Source: an uncultured Shinella sp.
Lineage (GTDB): Bacteria; Pseudomonadota; Alphaproteobacteria; Rhizobiales; Rhizobiaceae
Length of the DNA: 6,442 bases
NCBI GenBank assembly: GCA_946886325.1
Contig: CAMPIK010000141.1
Location: 1-6,442 of the forward strand
Direction of reading: 5' to 3'
Position numbers and translations under genes: made by a program. This document shows, piece after piece, positions 5,574-6,442 of the stretch (its first letter is position 1; each line of letters opens with the position of its first letter). A model generated the notes under the pieces. It saw only the letters and a program-made list of their open reading frames with translations. It was not told the DNA's origin and did not search any database.

Positions 5574-6442
<869 letters not shown>

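Overview
The window is GC-rich and all genes lie on the + strand in tightly packed, operon-like order. GC-ending codons and the gene content point to an alphaproteobacterium, most likely Hyphomicrobiales/Rhizobiaceae (Rhizobium, Ensifer or Shinella type). That placement is inference from style and synteny; no RNA gene or other phylogenetic marker is present.

Layout: (1) positions 1-111 hold the C-terminal end of a D-serine dehydratase/D-threonine aldolase-like (DSD1-type) PLP enzyme. (2) Positions 112-647 are a long non-coding region containing a convincing sigma70-type promoter, TTGACC-16 bp-CATAAT. A perfect 14-bp palindrome lies in its spacer, a near-identical 16-bp box occurs on both sides of it 73 bp apart, a second perfect palindrome lies upstream, and a leader of about 220 nt follows. 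(3) Positions 648-2129 encode an M81/MlrC-family metallopeptidase with all expected metal and catalytic residues. (4) Positions 2130-2224 hold two tandem hairpins. (5) Positions 2225-6442 encode a peptide-type (Dpp/Opp/Gsi) ABC importer: periplasmic binding protein, two permeases joined by an ATGA overlap, and an ATPase cut by the window edge. The ATPase's linker looks like that of a GsiA-style fused double ATPase.

Likely joint role: the importer brings a short peptide or peptide-like compound into the cytoplasm, where the MlrC-like enzyme hydrolyses it. The DSD1-type enzyme ending just upstream acts on D-configured hydroxy amino acids in characterised relatives, so the neighbourhood suggests salvage of unusual peptides containing D- or otherwise non-standard residues. 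The substrate cannot be read from the sequence.

No mobile element, CRISPR array, RNA gene or defence system is visible. The coding genes belong to known families. The least ordinary part is the dense, helically phased repeat and palindrome architecture upstream of the mlrC-like gene.
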